A stretch of 64,000 nucleotides of DNA from Eshraghiella sp045129695 (GCA_045129695.1 JBGVJZ010000002.1:1-64000); one strand, 5' to 3'. Positions 27,033 through 36,344 are shown, counted from the first letter of the stretch. Made by a program: numbers and translations. The notes: a model not told the origin generated them from the letters alone.

Positions 27033-27758
27033 ATGGATCATACCAAAGAGCTTATAGAACTGGCACATGCCGGGAACAGAGAGGCAAGGGATTTTCTGGT
27101 GCTTCAGAATATGGGACTGGTATATAGTGTGGCAAAAAGATTTTTCAATCGTGGATATGATATGGAGGATATAACCCAGATTGGAACCATTGGATTAATA
27201 AAAGCAATTGATAAGTTTGATTTAAATCAGCCGGTAATGTTTTCTACTTATGCTGTACCGATGATTTCAGGTGAAATAAAAAGATTTATAAGAGATGATG
27301 GAATGATAAAAGTATCACGCTCCATTAAAGAAAACAGTTGGAAAATAAGACAGTCATCACAGGAGCTTGCACAGCGTCTTGGAAGAGATGCAACAATTGA
27401 GGAATTGGCGGAAGCAACAGGGCTGTCAGGAGAAGATATTATCATGGCGATGGATGCATCCAAGGATGTGGAATCCATTTATCAGACTGTATATCAGGGA
27501 GATGGAAATACGGTTTTTGTAGTGGACAAGCTGGCTGCTTCAGCTGAAAATTCACCTAATGAGGTGGTTATTAATAAAATGATGCTGGAGCAGTTGCTGG
27601 AGGAATTATCCGATATGGAAAAAGAACTTATAAGAATGAGATATTATGAAGATAAGACTCAGGTTCAGGTTGCAGAAAAGCTGGGAATATCCCAGGTTCA
27701 GGTATCGCGACTGGAAAAGAAAATTCTTATAAGAATGAGAAAATCAGTGGAGGAGTGA
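27033..27758 (+). CDS. sigF: Sporulation sigma factor SigF
   Basis: First forespore-specific sigma factor. 241 residues with region 2 (RGYDMEDITQIGTIGLIKAI, then FSTYAVPMISGEIKRFIRDD), region 3 (LGRDATIEELAEATGLS) and region 4 with the helix-turn-helix (TQVQVAEKLGISQVQVSRLE). GGAGG at 27021-27025 suits ATG 27033 rather than the GTG two codons earlier. Third gene of the spoIIA operon; spoVAA follows 51 bases later. Confidence 0.96.
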   Translation: MDHTKELIELAHAGNREARDFLVLQNMGLVYSVAKRFFNRGYDMEDITQIGTIGLIKAIDKFDLNQPVMFSTYAVPMISGEIKRFIRDDGMIKVSRSIKENSWKIRQSSQELAQRLGRDATIEELAEATGLSGEDIIMAMDASKDVESIYQTVYQGDGNTVFVVDKLAASAENSPNEVVINKMMLEQLLEELSDMEKELIRMRYYEDKTQVQVAEKLGISQVQVSRLEKKILIRMRKSVEE

Positions 27759-27809
27759 ATAATAGCAAAATAAAATGCTGATACTATTCCAAAAAGCAGG
27801 AGTAGTAAA

Positions 27810-28436
27810 ATGAACGAAGACGTTTATATTAATTTTTCCAAATGTTCAGAGGTAAGTAATGAGAAAATAACCATTCAGGATGTTGCGGAAGTGTGGTGCA
27901 GCGACACAGCACTTTTGGCTGGAATTAAGAATACGGCAATTGCCAGATTAAAAGGTGACAAAGATGGGATTAGCGTGTTCACGGCAATAGCTGTTATTAA
28001 AATGCTTCAGACACGTTTCCCTGAAATAACAATTCAATGCATAGGTGTGCCTGAATTTGCAGTGGTATTTCATAAGAAAAAGAAACCCGGTGCAGTCTGG
28101 CAGGTAATAAAGATTATATTAATCAGTATTATAGTTTTTTTTGGTGGCGCTTTTGCAATTATGGCGTATGGAAATGACATTGATATACAAAGTGTATTTG
28201 ATGTAATAACAGAGTTCTGTGTAGGAAATCCGGAGCAAAATTCCTTATTCCTTCAAATTGCCTATTCAGTAGGCTTATCAGTGGGAATTATTATTTTCTT
28301 TAATAATTTTGGAAAGAGAAAAACAATAAAAGACCCGACTCCTATACAGGTTGCAATGCGTACGTATGAGGAAGACATATATACGACTGTAATTAATGAT
28401 AATATAAGAGAGGGTAAAACCTATGATGTGGATTAG
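27810..28436 (+). CDS. spoVAA: Stage V sporulation protein AA
   Basis: 208 residues recognisable as SpoVAA: an N-terminal soluble domain of about 90 residues (LLAGIKNTAIARLKGDKDG), then two hydrophobic segments near 93-115 and 145-165. In Bacillus the spoVA proteins act in uptake and release of dipicolinic acid by the spore core; SpoVAA and SpoVAB have the least defined roles. It overlaps spoVAB. Placing spoVAA-spoVAB directly behind sigF lets sigma-A/H read-through express them early, although a forespore sigma may also be used. Confidence 0.88.
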   Translation: MNEDVYINFSKCSEVSNEKITIQDVAEVWCSDTALLAGIKNTAIARLKGDKDGISVFTAIAVIKMLQTRFPEITIQCIGVPEFAVVFHKKKKPGAVWQVIKIILISIIVFFGGAFAIMAYGNDIDIQSVFDVITEFCVGNPEQNSLFLQIAYSVGLSVGIIIFFNNFGKRKTIKDPTPIQVAMRTYEEDIYTTVINDNIREGKTYDVD

Positions 28437-28851
28437 GTATGTTTTGCTTATAATAATTGGTATCGGTGGCGGTGCATTAACTGCTGCCGGTTATTTTGCA
28501 GTGCTGGCTTCAATAGGAATATTAACCCGTTTTGCGGACTATACAAATACAGCATCCAAGGTAAGAGTGTATGAAAATATGCTCTGTTTTGGAGGAATTA
28601 CAGGTAATATTTTGTATATTTTCAGACCTGAAATACAAATAGCCGGATGGATTTTGTGCATTTTCGGACTGGCATTTGGAATATTTACAGGCTGTTTTAT
28701 TTTATCCATTGCGGAAGCTGTTAAAGGTCTTCCTGTTTTTTTAAGAAGAAGTAAGCTGCAAAAGGGTATTTCAGTATTGGTGTATTCCATTGCGTTTGGA
28801 AAAACTTTTGGAAGTATTTTCTACTTCTGTTGTTATTTTCTTAAAAATTAG
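28423..28851 (+). CDS. spoVAB: Stage V sporulation protein AB
   Basis: 142-residue membrane protein with about four hydrophobic helices (starting IRYVLLIIIGIGGG) and the family's conserved ILTRFADYT segment. It overlaps spoVAA by 14 bases and so is translated with it. The end of the gene holds a sigma-A-type promoter for the kinase downstream. spoVAC is found 4.4 kb away and spoVAD/AE are not in the window. Confidence 0.88.
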   Translation: MMWIRYVLLIIIGIGGGALTAAGYFAVLASIGILTRFADYTNTASKVRVYENMLCFGGITGNILYIFRPEIQIAGWILCIFGLAFGIFTGCFILSIAEAVKGLPVFLRRSKLQKGISVLVYSIAFGKTFGSIFYFCCYFLKN

Positions 28852-28858
28852 GTATAAT
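28830..28858 (+). promoter_or_regulatory. Promoter of the hybrid histidine kinase
   Basis: TTGTTA (28830-28835), 17-base spacer, TATAAT (28853-28858). It lies across the end of spoVAB, which suggests that the kinase has vegetative expression separate from the spoIIA operon. Confidence 0.65.
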
Positions 28859-28895
28859 ATAAGTTAAAGAGAAAATAATAAATGGAGGCGGTCTT

Positions 28896-31733
28896 ATGGA
28901 GAAACAAATAGTTGATGTACTGATCAATGAGGGCAGGAATTTTATTGAAGCAATCTGTTCTGAATACAAGCTATTGTTGATTATTAATGAAAATGGCACA
29001 TATCATTCGGTTTTTGTTCCGGAAGTTTATGAGTACATTGTGGAACAGTACCCGGATTATAATACTGCATTTGCTGAATACTGTGATAAATTCGTAAGAG
29101 ATAAGGACCGTTCCAGAATTAAGGCCTTAACAGCAATAGAATATATGGCCGAACAGTTGAAGAATTCCAACCTTCATATGACTATATTTCAGACCAGGGA
29201 GTTAAAATGGCTTGCATGTAAATGCTATGAAATATCTAATGGAAATCAGAAGCAGAGAACCTTTTTATTCGGGATAATAGAATTTGGCGATGCAATGCAG
29301 GAGGAACGGAAAAATATCAGTGGCAATGAGATTATAAAAACACTGTCGGATGAATTTCATGTTATTTACAGGGTAAATGCATTTACAGGAGAATACGAGG
29401 TTGTTCTTATGAATATGGATACGCCTGAATTTGTCTATGGGTTTAAGGATTTCTATGAACTGGAGAAAGTGTATTCCGAATATGGATATGTAGAGGAATA
29501 TGTAGGTGTTATTCCGGGAGAGGATAAATCAGATATGGTTTTTAATAAACCGATAAGACTTCCTGCAATAAGAGAATATTACAATACCTATAGAGATGCG
29601 CTTGTGGGTTATTACAAGGAAAAGAGCGGAAGATGGCTGAAGCTTACGGTTACCCCGGATAATAATTATTCAGAAGATAATCCTTATGTTATTTATGCAA
29701 TAAAGGAATGCACTAAAGAGGTTGAGGAAAAGACAAGAAATATTGTCTATACATCTGCAGTTGCCAAGATGTATTGTTTTGTAGGAACCCTTGACATTGA
29801 GAATGGTACATATCACTGCATTCATAGTGAACCATGGTTTGACATGCAGGGAACGGACGGAAGTCTTAAGTATTTTATGAATATAATGAAGCGTCAGATA
29901 TATGATGAGGATTTTCATCTGTTTGAGGGTCTTATTAATGAGATTGCTTCTGATATGTCAGGATTCGCCGAGAGAGAGTATCGTATTGAGGATGAACAGG
30001 GAATGTTCCATTTTCACAATGCATTTGCTACATATATTACAGTGCCGGAAGGCGGAAGAATATTGCTTCTGGTGCGTAATGTTGATGAAAGAGCGGCAAA
30101 CAGGGCAAGGCTGGAATTGCTTAACGAAGAGTATGTAAAGACAAAAGATATGTTGTATGCTCTGGGTGAATCATATTATGGTATTTATTATCTTAATTTG
30201 GAGAAAAAGCATCTGATTCCGACCAGGCAGGGGGATGATGCCAAACAAATCTTCAACAAAAGAATAGAATTTGATGATATAATTGATAATTATTTAAGAA
30301 CGCTGGTTCATCCCGAAGACCGGGCATTAGTCAGAAGCTTTGCGGCATTTGATAACCTGATGGATGTGATGAGAGAAGAGGGACAGTCAATGTTCTGTGA
30401 GTATCAAAGATTATTTGATAATGAATACAGATGGGTCAGAATGGTATTTCAGGCAACTAAATGTATTGATGGCAAGCCGATTGCGGTTATCCTGGCTTTT
30501 AAGGATATACATGACGAAAGAGAAACTGAATTGAGGCACAAAAGAGAACTTAGAGAAGCTCTTATTTCTGCAAAATTAGCCAGTGAAGCTAAATCACGTT
30601 TTCTTTCTAATATGTCCCACGATATTCGTACACCGTTGAATGCAATTATGGGGATGACCTCAATAGCACTTTCGCATATTGATGATATGGACAAGGTTGA
30701 ATCCTGTCTTAATAAAATAAGCGTATCTGCTAATCACCTTCTGAGACTTATTAATGAAGTGCTGGATATGTCCTACATTGAAAGTGGTAAGATAAGCATA
30801 AAATCAGAACCTTTTAATCTGGTTGAACTGATGAAAACGGTTGTATTTATTATGCAGGAACAGTTTGATTCAAAAAATCAGACCTTTACTACGGATTTTG
30901 CACTGATACAGAATAATGATTTAGTCGGTGACAGAGTCAGAATTCAACAGATCTTGTTGAATGTATTGGGGAATGCTGCCAAATATACGCCAAAAGGCGG
31001 AAAAATACATTTTGTTGCCAGAGAAATTGATATCGCAGATAATGGTATAAGCACATATGAATTTATTGTGTCAGATACAGGAAAGGGTATGTCAGAGGAG
31101 TTTGTACAGAGAATTTTTAAACCTTTTGAGAGAGAAAGTAAGATTGAAGATGAAATAGAAGGCTCCGGCCTTGGAATGGCTATTTCCAAGAGTATTGTGG
31201 ATTTAATGAATGGTGATATTTCAATTAAAAGCCAGACTGATAAGGGTTCAATCGTTACAGTAGTACTTCCGCTTAAGCGCAATCCTAAAATTAGGGATAG
31301 GAGCTTAATGGAATCAGCATCACAAAAAAACGATGCTCCATATGCTGTATTGCAGGGTAAAAAGGTTCTTGTTGTAGACGATAATGAAATAAATTGTGAC
31401 ATTGCATGTGACTATCTGGAAGATGTGGGTGTAACAACGGATGTTGCAATCAATGGTAAGGAGGCCTTCAATATAATTTCAAACGGAGAGTATTTTGATG
31501 CAGTACTGATGGATATCAGAATGCCCGTCATGAATGGCTACGATGCAACCCGCAAAATAAGGGAAATTAACAGTGAATATGCCACTAACATACCAATTAT
31601 TGCAATGACTGCAAATGCTTTTGAAGAGGATGTACAGATGAGTTTACAGATGGGAATGAATGCTCATATATCCAAACCATTAAGTGCAGAGGTTATGTAT
31701 AAAACGCTTTCAAGTTTTTTTGTCGTCAAATAG
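28896..31733 (+). CDS. Cytosolic hybrid histidine kinase with receiver domain
   Basis: 945 residues and no transmembrane segment. About 1-540 is sensory, with PAS-like units (the last around 415-540 ends LAFKDIHDERE, the usual PAC ending). The dimerisation domain has the phosphorylated His575 in SNMSHDIRTPLNAIMG. The ATPase domain has the N box NVLGNAAKYTP (689-699), SDTGKGM (726-732) and GSGLGMAIS. A receiver domain follows (822-942) with VVDDNE (826-831), Asp873 in VLMDIRMPVMNG and the late KPLS lysine. Phosphate on Asp873 needs an HPt acceptor, and one is encoded by the next gene, before spo0A. A role feeding phosphate to Spo0A is inferred from context. Confidence 0.92.
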   Translation: MEKQIVDVLINEGRNFIEAICSEYKLLLIINENGTYHSVFVPEVYEYIVEQYPDYNTAFAEYCDKFVRDKDRSRIKALTAIEYMAEQLKNSNLHMTIFQTRELKWLACKCYEISNGNQKQRTFLFGIIEFGDAMQEERKNISGNEIIKTLSDEFHVIYRVNAFTGEYEVVLMNMDTPEFVYGFKDFYELEKVYSEYGYVEEYVGVIPGEDKSDMVFNKPIRLPAIREYYNTYRDALVGYYKEKSGRWLKLTVTPDNNYSEDNPYVIYAIKECTKEVEEKTRNIVYTSAVAKMYCFVGTLDIENGTYHCIHSEPWFDMQGTDGSLKYFMNIMKRQIYDEDFHLFEGLINEIASDMSGFAEREYRIEDEQGMFHFHNAFATYITVPEGGRILLLVRNVDERAANRARLELLNEEYVKTKDMLYALGESYYGIYYLNLEKKHLIPTRQGDDAKQIFNKRIEFDDIIDNYLRTLVHPEDRALVRSFAAFDNLMDVMREEGQSMFCEYQRLFDNEYRWVRMVFQATKCIDGKPIAVILAFKDIHDERETELRHKRELREALISAKLASEAKSRFLSNMSHDIRTPLNAIMGMTSIALSHIDDMDKVESCLNKISVSANHLLRLINEVLDMSYIESGKISIKSEPFNLVELMKTVVFIMQEQFDSKNQTFTTDFALIQNNDLVGDRVRIQQILLNVLGNAAKYTPKGGKIHFVAREIDIADNGISTYEFIVSDTGKGMSEEFVQRIFKPFERESKIEDEIEGSGLGMAISKSIVDLMNGDISIKSQTDKGSIVTVVLPLKRNPKIRDRSLMESASQKNDAPYAVLQGKKVLVVDDNEINCDIACDYLEDVGVTTDVAINGKEAFNIISNGEYFDAVLMDIRMPVMNGYDATRKIREINSEYATNIPIIAMTANAFEEDVQMSLQMGMNAHISKPLSAEVMYKTLSSFFVVK

Positions 31734-31821
31734 CGGTATTCGTCAATTGTAAATTGTGTGAATTGGATGTACAATTAAATCAGAACTTGTAGTGACAACG
31801 TGTATAGAAAGAAGTCTTGTT

Positions 31822-32181
31822 ATGAATAGTGATTGGAAATGTGAACTTCGAAGTGCAAATGTAGACGTTGATGGTGCAATTGAACGATTTTCTAATAAAG
31901 AGGAGAGATATGTAAAGTATCTTAAGCTTTTTAAGAATAATTCCAGTTTTAACAATCTGCTCATCGCATTGGAAAATGGTGACTGCAACGGTGCATTTGA
32001 GAACTGTCATTCCCTTAAGGGTGTGATTGGTAATTTGGGTTTTACATCTATGTTTCCTAATATCTATTCAGCTTGTGAGATACTTCGCAGCGGTAGCATG
32101 GAAGGTGTCCCTGAGTTAATAGATGAAATAACCGGGAACTATAATGATATTGTTGGTATAATTGACAAGTATCTGATGTAA
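31822..32181 (+). CDS. HPt-domain phosphotransfer protein
   Basis: 119 residues, a free-standing histidine phosphotransfer domain. The phosphorylated residue is His63 in NCHSLKGVIGNLG, the canonical H-S-L-K-G form, within a four-helix bundle. I place the start at ATG 31822; the ribosome site is weak (GAAAGAAG), and an in-frame GTG at 31792 has none. It comes 88 bases after the hybrid kinase, ends at its own terminator, and is followed by spo0A. It would serve the role of Spo0B in Bacillus although it is unrelated in sequence. Confidence 0.88.
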   Translation: MNSDWKCELRSANVDVDGAIERFSNKEERYVKYLKLFKNNSSFNNLLIALENGDCNGAFENCHSLKGVIGNLGFTSMFPNIYSACEILRSGSMEGVPELIDEITGNYNDIVGIIDKYLM

Positions 32182-32212
32182 TATGTTTTAAAATTTAATA
32201 TGTTCAATGGAG

Positions 32213-32241
32213 AACTCCGAAGAAATTTTCTTCGGAGTTTT
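32213..32241 (+). terminator. Terminator between HPt gene and spo0A
   Basis: AACTCCGAAGAA (32213-32224) pairs perfectly with TTCTTCGGAGTT (32228-32239); four T at 32238-32241. Confidence 0.85.
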
Positions 32242-32366
32242 AATGTTTAAATAAGATTATTTCATAAAGTAAATATTTGGTTAAATAGTAAAAAAGTACT
32301 ATCAATCATATTTGCAAAATGATATAATAATACGATAGATAAGGATATACAGAAGAGGTGTGAAAT

Positions 32367-33146
32367 ATGAGCAACCCTATAAGAATTGTTGTTGCGGACG
32401 ATAATGAGATTATCAGACAGATATTAATGGATTCACTGTCTGAGGATGATGGCATTGAAGTTGTTGGTTCTGCATCGGATGGTGCCATGGCAATCTGTCT
32501 GATTAAGGAGACACATCCTGATATTGTGCTTTTGGATCTTATTATGCCAATGGTGGATGGAATTGGTGTAATGGAGGCAATTGCAACTGATGAGGAGTAT
32601 GGTGAGCGTAAGCCGCAGTACATAGTGGTCTCAGCTGCCGGTAGTCAGGATATAGTTAATCAGGCACTGCAGACGGGAGCATCATATTACATTATGAAGC
32701 CTTTTGATGGGGATGCATTAATTAAACGCATTAAGAGAATTGCCGGAGAAGGAACAAGTGAGCCATATCAGCTCAGAAATACTGAGATTGTTTCTACTAA
32801 TGAGGATGATGTTGAACAGCTTGTTGTGGGCTTGTTGCGTAATATCGGTGTTCCGGTAAGAATGGTTGGATATAAATATTTAAGAGATGCAATACTTTTG
32901 GCAGTTGATGATACTGAATCTTTAATGTCTGTTACAAAGAACATTTATCCGGAGATTGCAATTAAACATGGCACAAGCTCAGGCAATGTAGAGCGTAATA
33001 TAAGATATGTTATTGAATCTACATGGAGCCGGAGAGCTGAACATAAGACGGAGGATGATTTGTTTAAAGGTACAGTTAAGAAACCAACCAATTCAGAATT
33101 TATACTTGTGTGCTCAGAATGGATTCATTATCAAATGAAAAATTAG
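32367..33146 (+). CDS. spo0A: Sporulation master regulator Spo0A
   Basis: 259-residue response regulator. The receiver domain has VADDNE (9-14), Asp57 in VLLDLIMP and a late KPFD lysine. The C-terminal DNA-binding domain is the Spo0A-specific one: the recognition helix region HGTSSGNVERNIRYVIE and the ending SEFILVCSEWIHYQ are characteristic. A TATAAT lies at 32323-32328 without a good -35, which suggests activator or alternative sigma control. In many clostridia spo0A follows spoIVB; here it follows a hybrid kinase and HPt protein and precedes spoVAC. Confidence 0.95.
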   Translation: MSNPIRIVVADDNEIIRQILMDSLSEDDGIEVVGSASDGAMAICLIKETHPDIVLLDLIMPMVDGIGVMEAIATDEEYGERKPQYIVVSAAGSQDIVNQALQTGASYYIMKPFDGDALIKRIKRIAGEGTSEPYQLRNTEIVSTNEDDVEQLVVGLLRNIGVPVRMVGYKYLRDAILLAVDDTESLMSVTKNIYPEIAIKHGTSSGNVERNIRYVIESTWSRRAEHKTEDDLFKGTVKKPTNSEFILVCSEWIHYQMKN

Positions 33147-33205
33147 AATAATTTTATTTTTTTCAGACATACTAACTTTATTATAATTAGTTAGAAGGAG
33201 TTAGT

Positions 33206-33664
33206 ATGGACGAGAAGGGCAAGAAAATATATACCAATTATGTAGAAAGTGTAACGCCAACCCATAATGTGTGGCTTCAGATGTTGAAGGCATTTGTTGT
33301 GGGTGGCTTTATTTGTGTTATAGGACAGGGAATAAATCATCTTGCAACTGCAGTGCTTGAAGTTGATAAGGATACTGCGGCAACAATTGTATCGATTTGT
33401 CTGATCCTGCTTTCGGTAATTCTTACGGCATTTAATATATATCCGATAATTACCAAGTTTGGCGGTGCGGGAGCATTAGTTCCGATTACAGGCTTTGCCA
33501 ATTCCGTAGCAGCGCCGGCAATTGAGTTCAAGAAAGAAGGACAGGTATTCGGTATTGGCTGTAAAATATTTACTATTGCAGGACCTGTTATTCTGTATGG
33601 AATATTATCAAGCTGGATTTTGGGACTGATATATTGGGCACTTAAAATATTTGGAGTGATGTAA
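33206..33664 (+). CDS. spoVAC: Stage V sporulation protein AC
   Basis: 152 residues with about four membrane helices and the conserved VGGFICVIGQ, KFGGAGALVPITGFANSV and EFKKEGQVFGIG segments of SpoVAC. In B. subtilis this protein acts as a mechanosensitive channel in dipicolinic acid release. AGAAGGAG precedes its ATG, and a TATAAT is at 33182-33187. The usual partners spoVAD and spoVAE do not follow; a convergent gene on the other strand does. Confidence 0.93.
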   Translation: MDEKGKKIYTNYVESVTPTHNVWLQMLKAFVVGGFICVIGQGINHLATAVLEVDKDTAATIVSICLILLSVILTAFNIYPIITKFGGAGALVPITGFANSVAAPAIEFKKEGQVFGIGCKIFTIAGPVILYGILSSWILGLIYWALKIFGVM

Positions 33665-33671
33665 TATTGTA

Positions 33672-33708
33672 GGGCTGAAACAAAAATTATTTTGTCTCAG
33701 CCCCTTTT
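33672..33708. terminator. Bidirectional terminator, spoVAC / F420-ligase-like gene
   Basis: GGGCTGA with the adjoining AACAAAA pairs with TTTTGTC-TCAGCCC (33672-33703), then TTTT on the + strand. It serves two convergent genes. Confidence 0.8.
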
Positions 33709-33713
33709 AATTA

Positions 33714-34907
33714 TTAGTTAGTTGTAAAGTTATCAAAATAGCCCTGAATGTGGATGATAGGTGTTCCCTTGTCACCGGAACCTGAAGTAAGATCACATAA
33801 AGAACCGATTAAATCTGTAAGCTGTCTAGGTGTTGTACCCTGAGAAGCCATATTGCCTACAAGGTTTGACTGCTTAGCCTTAATGCTTTCAGAAATCGCA
33901 TCCTTCAAATCTGCACCGCTTAAGTTGGCAAAATCATTATCTGCAAGATATTTTAATTTTAACTCATTAGGTGTACCGATAAGCCCGTCCGTAAAAGCAG
34001 GGGATACAACAGGATCTGCAAGCTCCCAAATCTTACCCTGAGGGTCCTTGAAGGCACCATCGCCATATACCATAACTTCAACATGTTTGCCGGTCTCTTC
34101 AAGAATAGCAGCCTGAATATCAAGTACAAGATCCTTGCATTCTCTTGGGAATAATTTAATCTTGTCCTCTGTTGATTTGTTAGAGCCTAACAAACCGTAT
34201 TTCTCATTGAAGCCGCTGTTATTAACAGGAGCATTGAGAATATCGTCAAGACCGCATACAATTTTCGCACCGGCATTTCTTAATATACGTTTGGTGCGGA
34301 CTCTGGTATGAATATCGCAATTAATAATGCAGTCGGTATATTCAAGAATTGTCTTTGGCTGGTTGGCGAAAATTATTTCAACCTCTGCACCGGCATCTTT
34401 AATAATCTGTGAATAATACTCAACGTAGTCAACACCGGTAAATTCATGCTTATTCTCTCCAAATAATTCACGATACTTTGCCAATGTTAAAACATCGGAA
34501 TATGGATTAATTCCTGCTTCATCAAGCTGGTCATATGTTAATAATGCATTGCCCACTTCGTCGCTGGGATAGCTTAACATAAGAACAACCTTCTTACAGC
34601 CCATTGCGATACCTTTAAGGTTGATAGCAAAACGGTTGCGGGACAAAATAGGGAAAATAACACCAACTGTCTCGCCGCCTAATTTAGCACGCACATCAGC
34701 TGCAATATCCTGAATGGATGCATAGTTGCCCTGAGCACGCGCAACGATTGACTCTGTCAATGCAATGACATCTCTGTCTCTAAGCTCAAAGCCTTCGCTC
34801 TCAGCAGCGGACAATACGCTCTCTACTGCGATATCAACAAGATTGTCGCCTTCCCTTATAATTGGGCAACGAATACCTCTTGAAATTGTACCGACTCTTC
34901 TTTCCAT
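33714..34907 (-). CDS. Coenzyme F420-0:L-glutamate ligase-like protein
   Basis: 397 residues of the CofE-like family (F420 ligase domain): N-terminal GTISRGIRCPIIREGDN, TESIVARAQGN and the SRNRFAINLKGIA segment. In archaea and actinobacteria CofE adds glutamates to F420-0, but Firmicutes of this type are not known to make F420 and no other F420 gene is in the window. The protein probably forms an amide bond on a different acceptor, or has another role. GAGGT precedes the ATG. The conserved ending SGSGDKGTPIIHIQG looks structured. Function by homology only. Confidence 0.8.
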   Translation of the reverse strand: MERRVGTISRGIRCPIIREGDNLVDIAVESVLSAAESEGFELRDRDVIALTESIVARAQGNYASIQDIAADVRAKLGGETVGVIFPILSRNRFAINLKGIAMGCKKVVLMLSYPSDEVGNALLTYDQLDEAGINPYSDVLTLAKYRELFGENKHEFTGVDYVEYYSQIIKDAGAEVEIIFANQPKTILEYTDCIINCDIHTRVRTKRILRNAGAKIVCGLDDILNAPVNNSGFNEKYGLLGSNKSTEDKIKLFPRECKDLVLDIQAAILEETGKHVEVMVYGDGAFKDPQGKIWELADPVVSPAFTDGLIGTPNELKLKYLADNDFANLSGADLKDAISESIKAKQSNLVGNMASQGTTPRQLTDLIGSLCDLTSGSGDKGTPIIHIQGYFDNFTTN

Positions 34908-34956
34908 AGTTCTACCTCTTTATAAATTTATCATTATTGTGAATCACACTCTTCCT

Positions 34957-34986
34957 ATTATACATCAAAATAAACAGTGAACGCAA
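34957..34986 (-). promoter_or_regulatory. Promoter of the F420-ligase-like gene
   Basis: Read on the minus strand: TTGCGT (34986-34981), 18-base spacer, TATAAT (34962-34957). Confidence 0.55.
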
Positions 34987-34997
34987 GCTATATGTTT

Positions 34998-36344
34998 TTA
35001 TGCATGTCGATTCCTATAAAACTTTCTGAATTTTATAAACAAAAACATAAGCCCGTACAGTGCAAGTGATGCTGTCCAGCCAACCGGCCATGACATCCAT
35101 ATACCATTCGCACCAAGATTCGGAGACAGTGTAAAAGCAAGAATAACCCTTATAATAAGGTCTGCAAAAGTCATTGTCATAAACACTCCCATCTTCTCCA
35201 TGCCTCTTGCCACACCGTCCATAATCAGTTTCATACCGATTACAATGTAGAATGGTGATACAATTTTAAGAAAGGTAATTCCGGTATTCAGTGCAGTAAT
35301 ACTTTTTTCTGAATCCATAAACAGGTTAATCATTCCACTGCCGTAGAAAAAATATGCAATGAAGAAAGGAATTGTTACAATAACAGCCATAATGCAGCCG
35401 GCGGAAAAGCCTTTACTGATACGCTCCAATTTACCGGCACCGCGGTTCTGGGCGGTAAAACCGGACACGCCGTTACCTAAGGTGGTATAGGACATTGTGA
35501 CAAAGGTATTAAGCTTAATTGCTGCGGAATATCCGGCGATTACTGATGAACCATATGAATTAACAAGTCCCTGTATAAAAAGATTACCAACTGATACAAA
35601 ACTCTGCTGCAAAATACTTGGGATTGCCACATAAGCGATTTTAGTGAGCATTTCGCCTGAGAATACAGGAGCTTTTTCAGGTGTCTGAAGCTTATCCAGT
35701 CTTTTTATTAAAATAATATATGATAAAACACAGGATATACCCTGTGCGATGAAGGTTGCCCATGCAACACCGCCTACACCCCGGTGAAATACTGCAACAA
35801 ATATAATATCCAGAATAATATTTCCGAGAGAGGAACCAATCAGAAGAAACAATGGAGTCTGTGAATCACCAAATGCCTGGAAAATTCCTGTGGAAACATT
35901 ATACAAATACAGAAAAATAAAACCGCCGACATATATTCTGAGATATAAAATACCATCCTGCATAATATTGTCAGGTGTTTTTAACAGCTTAAGAAACAGC
36001 GGACTTAGAATAACGCCCGTAATACTTAAAATAACAGATAAGCCCAAAGCAGTGATTATACTGGTAGAAACGGCAGTTTTCATATGTGTATAATCCTTGG
36101 CACCGAATAACTGTGATACCACGATTGAACAGCCTATATTGCTTCCAAGGGCAATTGCCATAAAAATCATTGTTATAGGGTAGGAGGCACCAACTGCTGC
36201 CAATGCATCTTCTCCGGCAAATTTGCCTGCAATAATACTGTCTGCCATATTGTACAGCTGTTGAAAAATTACACTGATAAAAAGCGGAAGCGTAAATTTC
36301 CACAGAACCCGTCTGGGCTCACCAATAGTCAAATCTTTAATCAT
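34998..36344 (-). CDS. MATE family efflux transporter
   Basis: 448-residue membrane protein with about 12 hydrophobic helices in two similar halves. The MATE signatures are visible near the start (FTLPLFISVIFQQLYNMADS, then AAVGASYP) and again at the start of the second half (AIPSILQQSFVSVG). These transporters export cationic drugs or metabolites using Na+ or H+ gradients. The substrate is unknown. It is followed downstream by the F420-ligase-like gene on the same strand, but that gene has its own promoter. Confidence 0.93.
   Translation of the reverse strand: MIKDLTIGEPRRVLWKFTLPLFISVIFQQLYNMADSIIAGKFAGEDALAAVGASYPITMIFMAIALGSNIGCSIVVSQLFGAKDYTHMKTAVSTSIITALGLSVILSITGVILSPLFLKLLKTPDNIMQDGILYLRIYVGGFIFLYLYNVSTGIFQAFGDSQTPLFLLIGSSLGNIILDIIFVAVFHRGVGGVAWATFIAQGISCVLSYIILIKRLDKLQTPEKAPVFSGEMLTKIAYVAIPSILQQSFVSVGNLFIQGLVNSYGSSVIAGYSAAIKLNTFVTMSYTTLGNGVSGFTAQNRGAGKLERISKGFSAGCIMAVIVTIPFFIAYFFYGSGMINLFMDSEKSITALNTGITFLKIVSPFYIVIGMKLIMDGVARGMEKMGVFMTMTFADLIIRVILAFTLSPNLGANGIWMSWPVGWTASLALYGLMFLFIKFRKFYRNRHA

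Noticed and set aside
31734..31821. Longer HPt start at GTG 31792
   Set aside because: No ribosome site, and the extra residues do not look like part of an HPt domain; ATG 31822 is preferred although its site is weak.
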